From the NCBI RefSeq assembly GCF_026427595.1, contig NZ_CP101527.1, positions 1,745,001-1,809,000 on the forward strand: DNA of 64,000 nt. The letters run 5' to 3'. Shown here piece after piece: positions 49,501-57,853 of the stretch (within the stretch, counting starts at the first letter, position 1; each line of letters starts with the position of its first letter). The notes under the pieces are model-generated. The model was not told where the DNA came from. It worked only from the letters and a program-made list of their open reading frames with translations, and did not search any database. This DNA is from Alkalimarinus sediminis. GTDB lineage: Bacteria; Pseudomonadota; Gammaproteobacteria; Pseudomonadales; Oleiphilaceae. A program made the translations under genes and the position numbers.

Positions 49501-50019
49501 GAGATGCTGGAACAAGCCGTTGAAGCAATTAAACAAGGCAAAACACCTGATCTTGAAAAACCATTAAAACACGGAGCCGAAATCAACCTAAGAATTGCCG
49601 CGCTCATTCCAGAAGACTACTTGCCTGACGTGCATAACCGTCTAATTTTGTATAAACGCATTGCAAACGCTAAAAACAAATCAGAGTTAAAAGAATTACA
49701 AGTCGAGATGATTGACCGCTTTGGTCTGCTCCCTGAACAAGTGAAAAATCTATTCAGGCAAACAGAACTTAAATTAGCAGCCGAAGCACTGGGTATTATT
49801 AAGCTAGATGCTGGCGCTACCTCGGGTAGAGTTGAGTTTTCAAGTGACACAGAAGTTGACCCGCTTACTATCATTCAGCTGATACAGGGGAGTCCAGCGA
49901 AATATCGACTGGATGGCGCCAGTGCACTTAAATTTGAGATAGACCAAAGCGATACAGATGGTAAACTTAAAGAAATTAGTCAGTTGCTTACCACCTTGAG
50001 CCAGAGCACTAACCCATAA
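46552..50019 (+). CDS. mfd: Transcription-repair coupling factor
   Basis: A 1155-residue translocase. An N-terminal UvrB-homology module, an RNA-polymerase interaction domain beginning near SELRIGAPVVHIDNGVGRY, and RecG-like helicase domains with Walker A GDVGFGKT (635-642), DEEH (736-739), TATPIPRTL and the QLRGRVGRS motif are visible. It removes stalled RNA polymerase and recruits UvrA. No strong ribosome-binding site is seen at the ATG. The stop lies within a 19-bp tandem repeat. Confidence 0.97.
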   Translation: MTLKTLSIPALPSSPADHRQWGGVAAGFSPLLVLEAIKQHKGLGLLITPNTDTALTYETALKFFNDDRDLEVLNLPDWETLPYDNFSPHEDIISQRVETLYTLPSLKRGILIIPISTLLHKLAPTSFLQGAGLLTSIGQTLNIDKYRLELEANGYRCVDTVYEHGEYAIRGSILDIYPMGSEVPIRIELFDDEVETLRTFDTETQRSLEKIDRINLLPANEFPWDKNARLSFRTRWHDQFESAPTKDCSIYKDVQSGIKPPGIEYYLPLFFEESATLFDYLPGNTLIFTPPELHQISEHYWSDILHRYEERRHDRLRPILPPEMLFVPTNELFAQLKQFPRVSIAQPLLEEAASVTNLDTSTLSDLSVDAKASDPLSKLRSFKDASATRILVCAESAGRREALEELFSDHKLAVQKVHNWSDFQNSEAPLCLTIAPLSDGFIDPLRNITVISESELFGQRVMQRRRRKRATDSSEIAVKNLSELRIGAPVVHIDNGVGRYQGLQTIEFDGQTNEFLMLEYAQGAKLYVPVSSLHLISRYSGTDESLAPLHKLGSDKWSTAKQKAAEKIRDTAAELLDVYARREARVGFAASKPDDSYRAFCAGFPFEETPDQAAAIEAVEHDMVNAKPMDRLVCGDVGFGKTEVAMRAAFIATNSGKQVAVLVPTTLLAQQHYESFKDRFADTPVQVELLSRFRSTTEQNKALTAIKDGKADIIVGTHKLIQKDVKFKDLGLVIIDEEHRFGVQQKERLKSLRSEVDILNLTATPIPRTLNMAMGGIRDLSIIATPPARRLSVKTFVRQRDDATIKEAILRELLRGGQVYLLHNEVKTIDKAAEEIQALVEEARVGVAHGQMRERELEQRMSDFYHKRFNVLVCSTIIETGIDIPSANTIIIERADKFGLAQLHQLRGRVGRSHHQAYAYLLTPNQKTVSPDATKRLEAISAAQDLGAGFMLATHDLEIRGAGELLGDEQSGQIQSIGFTLYMEMLEQAVEAIKQGKTPDLEKPLKHGAEINLRIAALIPEDYLPDVHNRLILYKRIANAKNKSELKELQVEMIDRFGLLPEQVKNLFRQTELKLAAEALGIIKLDAGATSGRVEFSSDTEVDPLTIIQLIQGSPAKYRLDGASALKFEIDQSDTDGKLKEISQLLTTLSQSTNP

Positions 50020-50045
50020 AAAAGGGACTAGCCCATAAAAAGCAC
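50008..50045. repeat. 19-bp tandem repeat crossing the mfd stop codon
   Basis: 50008-50026 and 50027-50045 share ACTA(a/g)CCCATAAAAA; a third decayed unit (CCATAAAC) starts near 50046. The TAA stop (50017-50019) is in unit 1 and the same TAA recurs in the later units. Confidence 0.75.
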
Positions 50046-50111
50046 AAGGCCATAAACTGTAACTAACCCGATACCGAACAGTGCATTAACACTATTTTTG
50101 ACTGAGAATAA

Positions 50112-50981
50112 ATGAAAGCCATTAAACTAAAACGCATCAAACCAGTACTAACTTTCGTGCTGATTTCACTAATATCGATAAATCAGGTATTAGCTGTTGA
50201 ACCTGGCAATAACGACTCAGAAGCCGTATCTTGGTATCAGATTGAGATTATATTGTTCAAAAACAAAAAAGAGTACGAACAAGATAAAGAGCACATTGCC
50301 ATTGATATGACACCACTCGAGCAAAAGCTTGTATTGGTATCTGGTAAGCCAATGGTTAACAGCCAGTTGCAGCGACTAGACCCATCAGAACTAAAGTTAA
50401 ACAAGTCGTTTAAAGCTATGACCCGCAGTAAAGATTATGAAGTACTCGAGTTCGCAGGCTGGAAGCAAGCACTAATAAAAGAGCAGCCAGGTATTCCGCT
50501 CGTTATTACTTCCGGGGCACAGCACGGCAAACACCACGAACTTGAAGGTAAACTTACGTTTAGAAGAAGCCGCTACCTTCACCTTCATGCCGACCTTTAC
50601 ATGGCCGACTATACACAGGGTGCAAACTTTAATTTACAAAGCTGGCTATTAGAGGATGACAATGTAGCAACTCGCATCAGTCAGCTCCATAACAACCGTC
50701 TGGAGCAAAGCACAACAGAAGACAACACTACTAACATTTTATTAAGTAACTCTTCTAATTCTAACCCTGAAACAACAACCATTGAGCAAGAAAGCAGCGA
50801 TCTACCAGCAACATTAGACCCAGCGTTAGCTGAAGCGACCTATATTGCTACTAATATTGCTCATATGAATGAAACACGCAGAATGCGCAGTGGCGAAATT
50901 CACTATCTAGACCACCCCAAATTTGGCCTGCTAGTGACAATTGAACCAACCGATCCTCCTTTCGTTTATAACGAACGGTAA
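50112..50981 (+). CDS. csiV: CsiV-family periplasmic protein
   Basis: A 289-residue protein with signal peptide (about 1-28, ending QVLA). WYQIEIILFKNK and the FRRSRYLHLHADLYMADY block are those of the CsiV family. In Vibrio cholerae CsiV binds peptidoglycan and supports the LpoA-PBP1A pathway. The location right after mfd is common in gammaproteobacteria. Residues about 205-245 are a low-complexity linker with many Ser, Thr and Asn. Confidence 0.8.
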   Translation: MKAIKLKRIKPVLTFVLISLISINQVLAVEPGNNDSEAVSWYQIEIILFKNKKEYEQDKEHIAIDMTPLEQKLVLVSGKPMVNSQLQRLDPSELKLNKSFKAMTRSKDYEVLEFAGWKQALIKEQPGIPLVITSGAQHGKHHELEGKLTFRRSRYLHLHADLYMADYTQGANFNLQSWLLEDDNVATRISQLHNNRLEQSTTEDNTTNILLSNSSNSNPETTTIEQESSDLPATLDPALAEATYIATNIAHMNETRRMRSGEIHYLDHPKFGLLVTIEPTDPPFVYNER

Positions 50982-51056
50982 CCCACCCGTTTAGACAGGA
51001 TGAGGCTTATAGATTGGTGTCATGACGATACTCTTGCGTAATTGCATGATATCGTC

Positions 51057-52802
51057 TTACTCTTCTCGTCTTAAGTTCATACAAGTTAGCACCATTGCCC
51101 AAAACTCAGAAAAGTCGTTAACCACCACATCTGGCTTATGAGGGTAACGCTCATTACCAGGGAAAATTTTCTCTAACCAAGACTGGTCCCACTGAGCACC
51201 ATTAAAAAACACCCCCGTGACACCAGCACAACTTGCGGCAATCATATCGGTGGTACTATCACCTACATACCAAATTTCTTTTGACACTGGCAAATTAACA
51301 GCTCTACAAGCCTCTATAATCTGATCTGGGTGCGGCTTTCGTTTGACGGTATCATCACCGCAGATATCAGTATCGAATAGGTGCTCCCAACTATTGCACT
51401 CTACCCGCTTCAACTCTTCAACAAAGAACTCTCTATCACGATTAGTGATTACACCAATACCCAAGCCAATATTCCTTAGCCCGATAAGCATGTTTTTAAC
51501 ATTCGGCTCAAAGGGCAAGACAGTGCCAAAGTGGTTTCGGTAGTGATGTGTAAATGCCTTATGGGCAATTTGTTTAGCACCTTGATCATCACCAAACAAC
51601 ACTTCAAAAATATCAGTTCTTGAGATTTTACGATCTTCTTTTACCTTTGGGTGTAGCTCTTGGTAATGCCTTACATGATCCACTAATTTTGCATCTTCTG
51701 GCGACTTGCTTTGATCCGCGGTAATCAGCCGATTAATAAGACCCAGCGATTCGAACTCCGGGATCATGTCATCAACAGCATGGTACATAGCATCTAGTGT
51801 ATCGACTAGTGTTGCATGCCAGTCAAAAAGAATAAACCTAGGCTTCGCAAGCTTTACAACTGCAGGGTGCCAATCTGGCTCTATGCGCTTTGGGGGCGGG
51901 TCTCTTGGGGGGTAAGGCAGCGGCCTTACCGAATTTACATCGTCCTGAAACAGTGAGATACCATTATCTCGGTTAAACTGCTGAACAGCAGCTAGCACCG
52001 CCATCAACTGCTCAAAAGAGTCCACTACCACTTGGGGAGCTTCAGGGTTTTGCTCCTTACATGCTATAACCCGATCAATCCAGCGTTCTTCCCAATGAGC
52101 GCCATTGAAAAAAACCCGAGTAACTCCTGCATGATAGGCCGTTACCATATCAGTGTGGCTGTCACCTACATACCATACCGACTCATCAGCTACAGCCTCC
52201 AAACGACTAGCAGCTTGGACAATTACATCAGGAGACGGTTTATACTCCGGAACATCGTCAGCACAAACCGTGGTATCAAACAGCGTTTTCCAGCGGCCTT
52301 GATCTACAATAAGCAGTTCATGCTCTAAAAACTCTCGGCTACGGTTAGTGGCTACACCGACCTTTATCCCCAACAGTTTTATGGCCGAAAGATATTCAAA
52401 GATCCCCTCTTGATAGGGTTTTACTTCACCGTAATGGGAGCGATAGCAATCATTATAAGCATTGTGAGCAATGCGTCTTGCATCTAGATCATCGGCAAAG
52501 ACTGCGTTAAAAATCTCTGTGCGCGAGACTCTTCGCTCAGCTAATATTTTTGGATGTAAACGACGAAAAATACGAATATATCTTACTAATTTTGCATCTT
52601 CATCTTTCTTGCACTCAGCCTCCGGCGTCAAACGAGAAACCAAATTAAGCGTTTCCAGCTGAGGGAGCATCTCCTCCATTGCAGAATACATAGCATCCAG
52701 AGTGTCAACCAGCGTGCCATGCCAGTCAAAAAGCAAGATTTTGGGTGGTGTTAGCGAAGAGTAGTCAGTTTTGTAATGATGTTCAGGTGAAGCTTCAGAC
52801 AT
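51057..52802 (-). CDS. Tandem-duplicated HAD-like phosphatase with DxH motif
   Basis: The ATG at 52802 (GGGAG upstream) gives 581 residues; an earlier in-frame ATG at 52823 lacks a ribosome-binding site. Two homologous HAD domains cover about 20-270 and 318-578. Each has motif I as DWHGT (Asp26, His28) or DWHAT (Asp327, His329), so the second Asp of DxD is His. Motif II Thr (VATNRSRE, VITNRDRE), motif III Lys (KPSPD, KPHPD) and motif IV GDSxTD are kept. A helical cap with conserved ISRT/VSRTEIF blocks is present in both. The substrate is unknown. mtnP lies upstream in the same direction. Confidence 0.75.
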   Translation of the reverse strand: MSEASPEHHYKTDYSSLTPPKILLFDWHGTLVDTLDAMYSAMEEMLPQLETLNLVSRLTPEAECKKDEDAKLVRYIRIFRRLHPKILAERRVSRTEIFNAVFADDLDARRIAHNAYNDCYRSHYGEVKPYQEGIFEYLSAIKLLGIKVGVATNRSREFLEHELLIVDQGRWKTLFDTTVCADDVPEYKPSPDVIVQAASRLEAVADESVWYVGDSHTDMVTAYHAGVTRVFFNGAHWEERWIDRVIACKEQNPEAPQVVVDSFEQLMAVLAAVQQFNRDNGISLFQDDVNSVRPLPYPPRDPPPKRIEPDWHPAVVKLAKPRFILFDWHATLVDTLDAMYHAVDDMIPEFESLGLINRLITADQSKSPEDAKLVDHVRHYQELHPKVKEDRKISRTDIFEVLFGDDQGAKQIAHKAFTHHYRNHFGTVLPFEPNVKNMLIGLRNIGLGIGVITNRDREFFVEELKRVECNSWEHLFDTDICGDDTVKRKPHPDQIIEACRAVNLPVSKEIWYVGDSTTDMIAASCAGVTGVFFNGAQWDQSWLEKIFPGNERYPHKPDVVVNDFSEFWAMVLTCMNLRREE

Positions 52803-52951
52803 TGTCACTACTCCCAACGACATTAAAAAAACGTTTTAAAGAAATCGAGTTTTAATTCTTGAGTTACAGTATAAGACAATTTTTGCTTTTTAATGAAAAG
52901 ACAAAGGCCACCGCACTGTAATGGCGACAGCCCTACACTGTTTTCAATACA

Positions 52952-53746
<795 letters not shown>

Positions 53747-53751
53747 TCAAC

Positions 53752-54891
53752 CTATTTGCTATTGGTTGTAATACCCGCAAACTCTGGTGATGTAGTGGAT
53801 ATTTTCATCTCATCAGGAAGATGAACTGTTGTAGTCGGGAATGCGAACTCAGCACCCTCTTCTTCGATAATAGCCATAATTTTTAACAACACATCCTGCT
53901 TAACTTCATGATACTCAATCCAGTTGGTTGTTTTGGTAAACGTATAAATAAAGAAGTCTAACGAACAAGCAGCAAAAGCATTGAAGTTAACAATCAGTGT
54001 TTGGGTACTGTCAATTTCGTCATGCTCAATTAGCATCTGCTTAACTTTAGCAATAATATTGCTAACACTAGAACCGTCTTGGTACCTGACTCCAATCGTT
54101 TCATAAATTCGTCTATGGCTCATTCTAGATGGGTTTTGGACAGAGATACTAGTAAAGGTCGCATTGGGGACATAAAGAGGCCTTTTATCAAATGTTCTGA
54201 TCGTAGTCAGACGCCAACCAATATGCTCAACAGTACCCTCAATATTTTTATCTGGTGAGCGCACCCAATCTCCAACCTTGAAAGGCCTATCCAAGTAAAC
54301 CATTAAACCACCAAAGAAGTTAGCAAGTAGGTCTTTGGCGGCGAAACCAACCGCTATCCCCCCTATACCACCAAAGGCCAACACACCCGAGACACTATAG
54401 CCGAGAGTCTGCAAAACAATTAAACCGGCGGTTATCAGTACAGAGGCACGAAGCAGCTTACCCATGGCTGAAACAGTGGTCGCATCCATCGGCTCTTTCA
54501 TCTTTTCAGGAGAGACGACTATTTTTTCGGCGCCACTAATAAAGCGAACAATAAAAAGCGCTAACAGCGCTATAACCCCAATCTCACGAATAGGACCAAC
54601 GATTGCGAAAATTTCGGCTTCAGAATATTTATTTGCAGTATGCGCAGCAACGGATAAGCCTAGCAACCAGATTAAATAAGAGGCCGGCTTACGCCCTGCA
54701 TGAAGCAACGTGTCATCCCACAGATTTCTAGTTTTATTAAACTGCTTTTCAACCTGTGAAAATACCTTATTAGATATAAAACTCAGTATGGCAGTCGCCA
54801 ACACAACTGCAAATATTTGAAACATCCCACGATAGGCTTCATCACCAAAGTCAATCGATTCAAACCACTGATCTATCACTGAAAAATCCAT
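53752..54891 (-). CDS. MscS-family mechanosensitive channel
   Basis: A 379-residue membrane protein. Four or five hydrophobic helices in the N-terminal half end with the pore-lining helix VLAFGGIGGIAVGFAAKDLLANFFGG type (Gly/Ala-rich). The beta domain follows (DRPFKVGDWV, GTVEHIGWRLT, YVPNATF) and then a mixed alpha/beta C-terminal domain. It should release solutes on osmotic downshock. It lies between mtnP and nagZ in the same direction with 28-47 bp spacers. Confidence 0.92.
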   Translation of the reverse strand: MDFSVIDQWFESIDFGDEAYRGMFQIFAVVLATAILSFISNKVFSQVEKQFNKTRNLWDDTLLHAGRKPASYLIWLLGLSVAAHTANKYSEAEIFAIVGPIREIGVIALLALFIVRFISGAEKIVVSPEKMKEPMDATTVSAMGKLLRASVLITAGLIVLQTLGYSVSGVLAFGGIGGIAVGFAAKDLLANFFGGLMVYLDRPFKVGDWVRSPDKNIEGTVEHIGWRLTTIRTFDKRPLYVPNATFTSISVQNPSRMSHRRIYETIGVRYQDGSSVSNIIAKVKQMLIEHDEIDSTQTLIVNFNAFAACSLDFFIYTFTKTTNWIEYHEVKQDVLLKIMAIIEEEGAEFAFPTTTVHLPDEMKISTTSPEFAGITTNSK

Positions 54892-54919
54892 ACTTAACCC
54901 TCTACTTCCTTTAACATTT

Positions 54920-55993
54920 TTAGTGATTAACTAACTGTTGAGTCACACGTTGCCACCTTTCTGAGGTTTGTAGCAACTCAATGTCAACTCGATCTCCCCC
55001 CTGCATCGCCACCAGGCGACTATTTGACAGGGGGTCAATCATGAGATCATCAGACTTTTCTAAATACTCTAACGCTTCTATAGCGCCCGATCTATTATTG
55101 CAAACTAGCGCCATATCACATCCAGCCGCCAACGCAGAGCGTACCCTGCTCGCATACCCACCCGCGACAGTCGCGCCCTCCATGGTTAAGTCATCACTAA
55201 AGATCACCCCATTGAATGACATTTGTGAGCGCAGTATATCTTTAAGCCAGAAAGACGAAAATCCTGCTGGGTGCTCATCACACTGAGTATAAATCACATG
55301 AGCCGGCATGACTGCGTTTAAGCCATTCGCCATCAACTGCTTAAAAGGCTGAATATCAAAACGCTCTATTTCATTAAACGCTCTATTATCTTTTGGGAGT
55401 GCTACATGTGAATCGGCCTCTATTGCGCCATGACCAGGAAAGTGTTTACCTGTGGATGCCATACCCGCTTCGGCCATACCTTCAATTAGTGCTGTTGCCA
55501 ATTCTGAAACAATCGCAACATCGCCCGAAAAGGCTCGATCACCAATAACAGAAGAGACCCCGTAATCCAGATCAAGCACCGGCGCAAAACTGAAGTCAAT
55601 ATCATAGGCTCTTAATTCAGAAGCAAACAACCAACCGCATTCATGCGCCAATAGCTTTGCTTCTGCCTGATCGGTAGCGTAAAGCTCGCCGAACTTTCGC
55701 ATGGGCGGGATCCGTGTAAAACCCTCTCTAAAACGCTGCACTCGACCGCCTTCGTGGTCGACTGCAATTAGAATATTCTCATTACAAGCTCTAATCTCGG
55801 CTATCAATTCAGCTAACTGGGCCGGCGTTGAGAAGTTGCGCGAAAAAAGTATCAACCCACCTACCAGTGAGTTAGAAAGCAACACTCTGTCTTCATTAGT
55901 AAGCGCATAACCTTCAACATCAACCATTAAAGGTCCAATCTGGGCGCTCGAAAGTGACTTCTCTAGAGTCGCAGATAAAGCACGTTTCTGCAT
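54920..55993 (-). CDS. nagZ: Beta-N-acetylhexosaminidase NagZ
   Basis: A 357-residue GH3 enzyme. IGPLMVDVEG, AVDHEGGRVQRF, STGKHFPGHGA (Lys183, His184, His188) and the nucleophile Asp267 in IFSDDLTM are present. It removes GlcNAc from cytosolic anhydromuropeptides in peptidoglycan recycling. The N-terminus is about 17 residues longer than in E. coli. A YkuD-type gene that may act in the same pathway is 92 bp upstream. Confidence 0.96.
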   Translation of the reverse strand: MQKRALSATLEKSLSSAQIGPLMVDVEGYALTNEDRVLLSNSLVGGLILFSRNFSTPAQLAELIAEIRACNENILIAVDHEGGRVQRFREGFTRIPPMRKFGELYATDQAEAKLLAHECGWLFASELRAYDIDFSFAPVLDLDYGVSSVIGDRAFSGDVAIVSELATALIEGMAEAGMASTGKHFPGHGAIEADSHVALPKDNRAFNEIERFDIQPFKQLMANGLNAVMPAHVIYTQCDEHPAGFSSFWLKDILRSQMSFNGVIFSDDLTMEGATVAGGYASRVRSALAAGCDMALVCNNRSGAIEALEYLEKSDDLMIDPLSNSRLVAMQGGDRVDIELLQTSERWQRVTQQLVNH

Positions 55994-56085
55994 ATTGATT
56001 AGTATTCCCTGACAAAAGGTTGATTAGTAAAAGTAGCTGTTGGAATTACGGTGACATGGCCGAAAAAAGATACTCAAATACAGTA

Positions 56086-56580
56086 TCAAGAAATGATAAC
56101 ACGAGTACCAACAGACACCTGATTGAAAAGTTCCTCTATATCGGAGTTTCGCATGCGAATACATCCATGAGATAGCGGCACTCCCATAGGCTCTGAATCA
56201 GGCGTACCGTGAATATAAATGTATCTTCTCATGGTATCAACAGTCCCTAACCTATTCACCCCGGGCTGAGTACCAGACAACCATAGAATTCTAGTCAAAA
56301 TCCAGTCTCGTTGCGGATACTGCTCGGCAAGCGCTGCAGAATATATTTCACCTGTTGGTCGGCGAGCAACGAACACAGCGTTTTGCGGCTGACCCTGCCC
56401 GATCATCGCCCGAATAATGTGCTCACCTCTGGGAGTACAGCCACTATTGGCGGCTTCACCGGCACCATTTAAAGCAGTAGAGATACGGTAACAGGACAAC
56501 ACGCCTTTATGATCTAAAAGCGTTAGAGTTTGGTCTTGAATATCAACCTTTATAGAGAGTGAACTATCTTGATGTGCCAT
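56086..56580 (-). CDS. YkuD (L,D-transpeptidase-fold) protein without signal peptide
   Basis: A 164-residue protein formed of the YkuD domain alone. The catalytic motif reads HGTPD (His124) and SHGCIRM (His138, Cys140, Arg142). There is no signal peptide or transmembrane segment, so it should be cytosolic, unlike classical L,D-transpeptidases. Small cytosolic YkuD proteins of Acinetobacter (LdtK/ElsL) act as L,D-carboxypeptidases on recycled muropeptides. The position next to nagZ fits that role, which is inference. Confidence 0.85.
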   Translation of the reverse strand: MAHQDSSLSIKVDIQDQTLTLLDHKGVLSCYRISTALNGAGEAANSGCTPRGEHIIRAMIGQGQPQNAVFVARRPTGEIYSAALAEQYPQRDWILTRILWLSGTQPGVNRLGTVDTMRRYIYIHGTPDSEPMGVPLSHGCIRMRNSDIEELFNQVSVGTRVIIS

Positions 56581-56639
56581 ACATTAAGCTTAACTGACCT
56601 TTGACTCCATGTCATACCGCTATTTTAGAATGATAATAA

Positions 56640-56717
56640 CGGTTTTCATTAGTATTAGCGGTTTAAAATTAGTAATACCGGTTTAAAATTAGTATTACCG
56701 GTTTAATATAGCCTTCG
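56640..56717. repeat. 20-bp degenerate tandem repeats upstream of the YkuD gene
   Basis: Units start at 56640, 56659, 56679 and 56699 and share CGGTTTaaaATTAGTAtTAC; the second and third differ by one base. A related pair with CTTAG(g/a)CGCTTT lies at 56733-56765, and a 15-bp duplicate at 56853-56882. These fill most of the 387-bp spacer 56581-56967. Confidence 0.85.
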
Positions 56718-56852
56718 GTGGTTTTTATTCGTCTTAGGCGCTTTTAAATAGCCTTAGACGCTTTCATATCGTATTAACCGTAACGCTTTATCATCTCGCA
56801 AGGCAAATGCTTCAGCACATACTGCTTTTAGCTTTTACCAGGTTAGTCAGAC

Positions 56853-56882
56853 ATTAGACACTATCACATTAGACACTATCAC
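56853..56882. repeat. 15-bp perfect tandem duplication downstream of psrA
   Basis: 56853-56867 and 56868-56882 are identical copies of ATTAGACACTATCAC, about 86 bp beyond the psrA stop. Confidence 0.95.
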
Positions 56883-56967
56883 ATGATACGAAAGCCCTTA
56901 TACAAAAGACTTTGTAAGGCATTTATAAATAACGTTTGCAGTAGATACTTACAAAGCTACTGATAGT

Positions 56968-57609
56968 TTATTTTTGAACAGGCGCCTGTAAACCTGCAGC
57001 CAAGAATGGTACCAGGCGCTTAACCACTTCTTCTGTAGAGCTATGAACCTGCATTTCATTTTCAATAATATCCGAGAGCGCTTCAATACTCGACATGGTG
57101 AAAGCGGTAGTCCCTAGCATGAATTGAATACGCCAAAAGCGATCAACGGGTGACAGTTGCGGTGTTGCTTCACGCATATGCTTCATAAAAAGCTTAAACG
57201 CTCGGCTATACTCCTGCTCGAGATATCGTCGCAGGTGGCCTTGAGACTGAGTGTAAGCAAGACCCAGTAGGCGCATAAATACTGAGACACCTGTTTTACT
57301 CTGGGTGGGAACTCTAACAATGCAAGATGTGACGATGCCGAGCAAGGTTTCGATATCGATAGGCTTTTCTGCATGTTTTTCAGAAACGTTTTTTAGCTCA
57401 GCCTCAAGGTTTTTAGCAAATGGGGACAGAAAACGTGAAAAGACCGCTTGTATTAGCGCGTTTTTAGAGCCGAAATGATAGTTAACCGCGGCTAGATTTA
57501 CATTCGCCTTGCTGGTTATCATCCTTAGTGATGTTTCTGAGAAGCCACGCTCTGCAAAAAGAACTTCTGCTGCATCAAGTATTCGATCTACTGTATCTGA
57601 TTGCGCCAT
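56968..57609 (-). CDS. psrA: TetR-family regulator PsrA
   Basis: A 213-residue regulator. The N-terminal helix-turn-helix region reads ILDAAEVLFAERGFSETSLR, ITSKANVNLAAVNYHFGSK, very close to P. aeruginosa PsrA, and the C-terminal MRLLGLAYTQSQGHLRRYLE block also agrees. PsrA senses long-chain fatty acids, represses beta-oxidation genes and itself, and activates rpoS in Pseudomonas. Two PsrA-type operators lie about 95-120 bp upstream. The location beside nagZ is as in Pseudomonas. Confidence 0.85.
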   Translation of the reverse strand: MAQSDTVDRILDAAEVLFAERGFSETSLRMITSKANVNLAAVNYHFGSKNALIQAVFSRFLSPFAKNLEAELKNVSEKHAEKPIDIETLLGIVTSCIVRVPTQSKTGVSVFMRLLGLAYTQSQGHLRRYLEQEYSRAFKLFMKHMREATPQLSPVDRFWRIQFMLGTTAFTMSSIEALSDIIENEMQVHSSTEEVVKRLVPFLAAGLQAPVQK

Positions 57610-57702
57610 ACTGAAAACTTCAACTAGTCATTTGTCCATACTAAAGAATTGGAAAGTTAAGTCGACTACTGAAATGTTATTCACTGACCCATATAAACAA
57701 TC

Positions 57703-57716
57703 CAAACAATTGTTTT
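57703..57716. promoter_or_regulatory. Candidate PsrA operator 1
   Basis: CAAAC-AATT-GTTTT fits the PsrA consensus (G/C)AAAC-N2-4-GTTT(G/C) with one end mismatch. It abuts operator 2. Confidence 0.6.
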
Positions 57717-57729
57717 AAACATACGTTTG
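57716..57729. promoter_or_regulatory. Candidate PsrA operator 2
   Basis: TAAAC-ATAC-GTTTG fits the same consensus with one end mismatch. The two sites lie between psrA and the divergent ATPase gene. Confidence 0.6.
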
Positions 57730-57853
57730 GTTGGTTATTATGTCAAGCACAAGTAACAAACCTTGATCTAACTCAACACTGTTAAAACTCTCTATTTACA
57801 TCCCCCCCATAACCGCTAACCTGCTATTACTCATTCTTTAAAAGGATTAGTTA

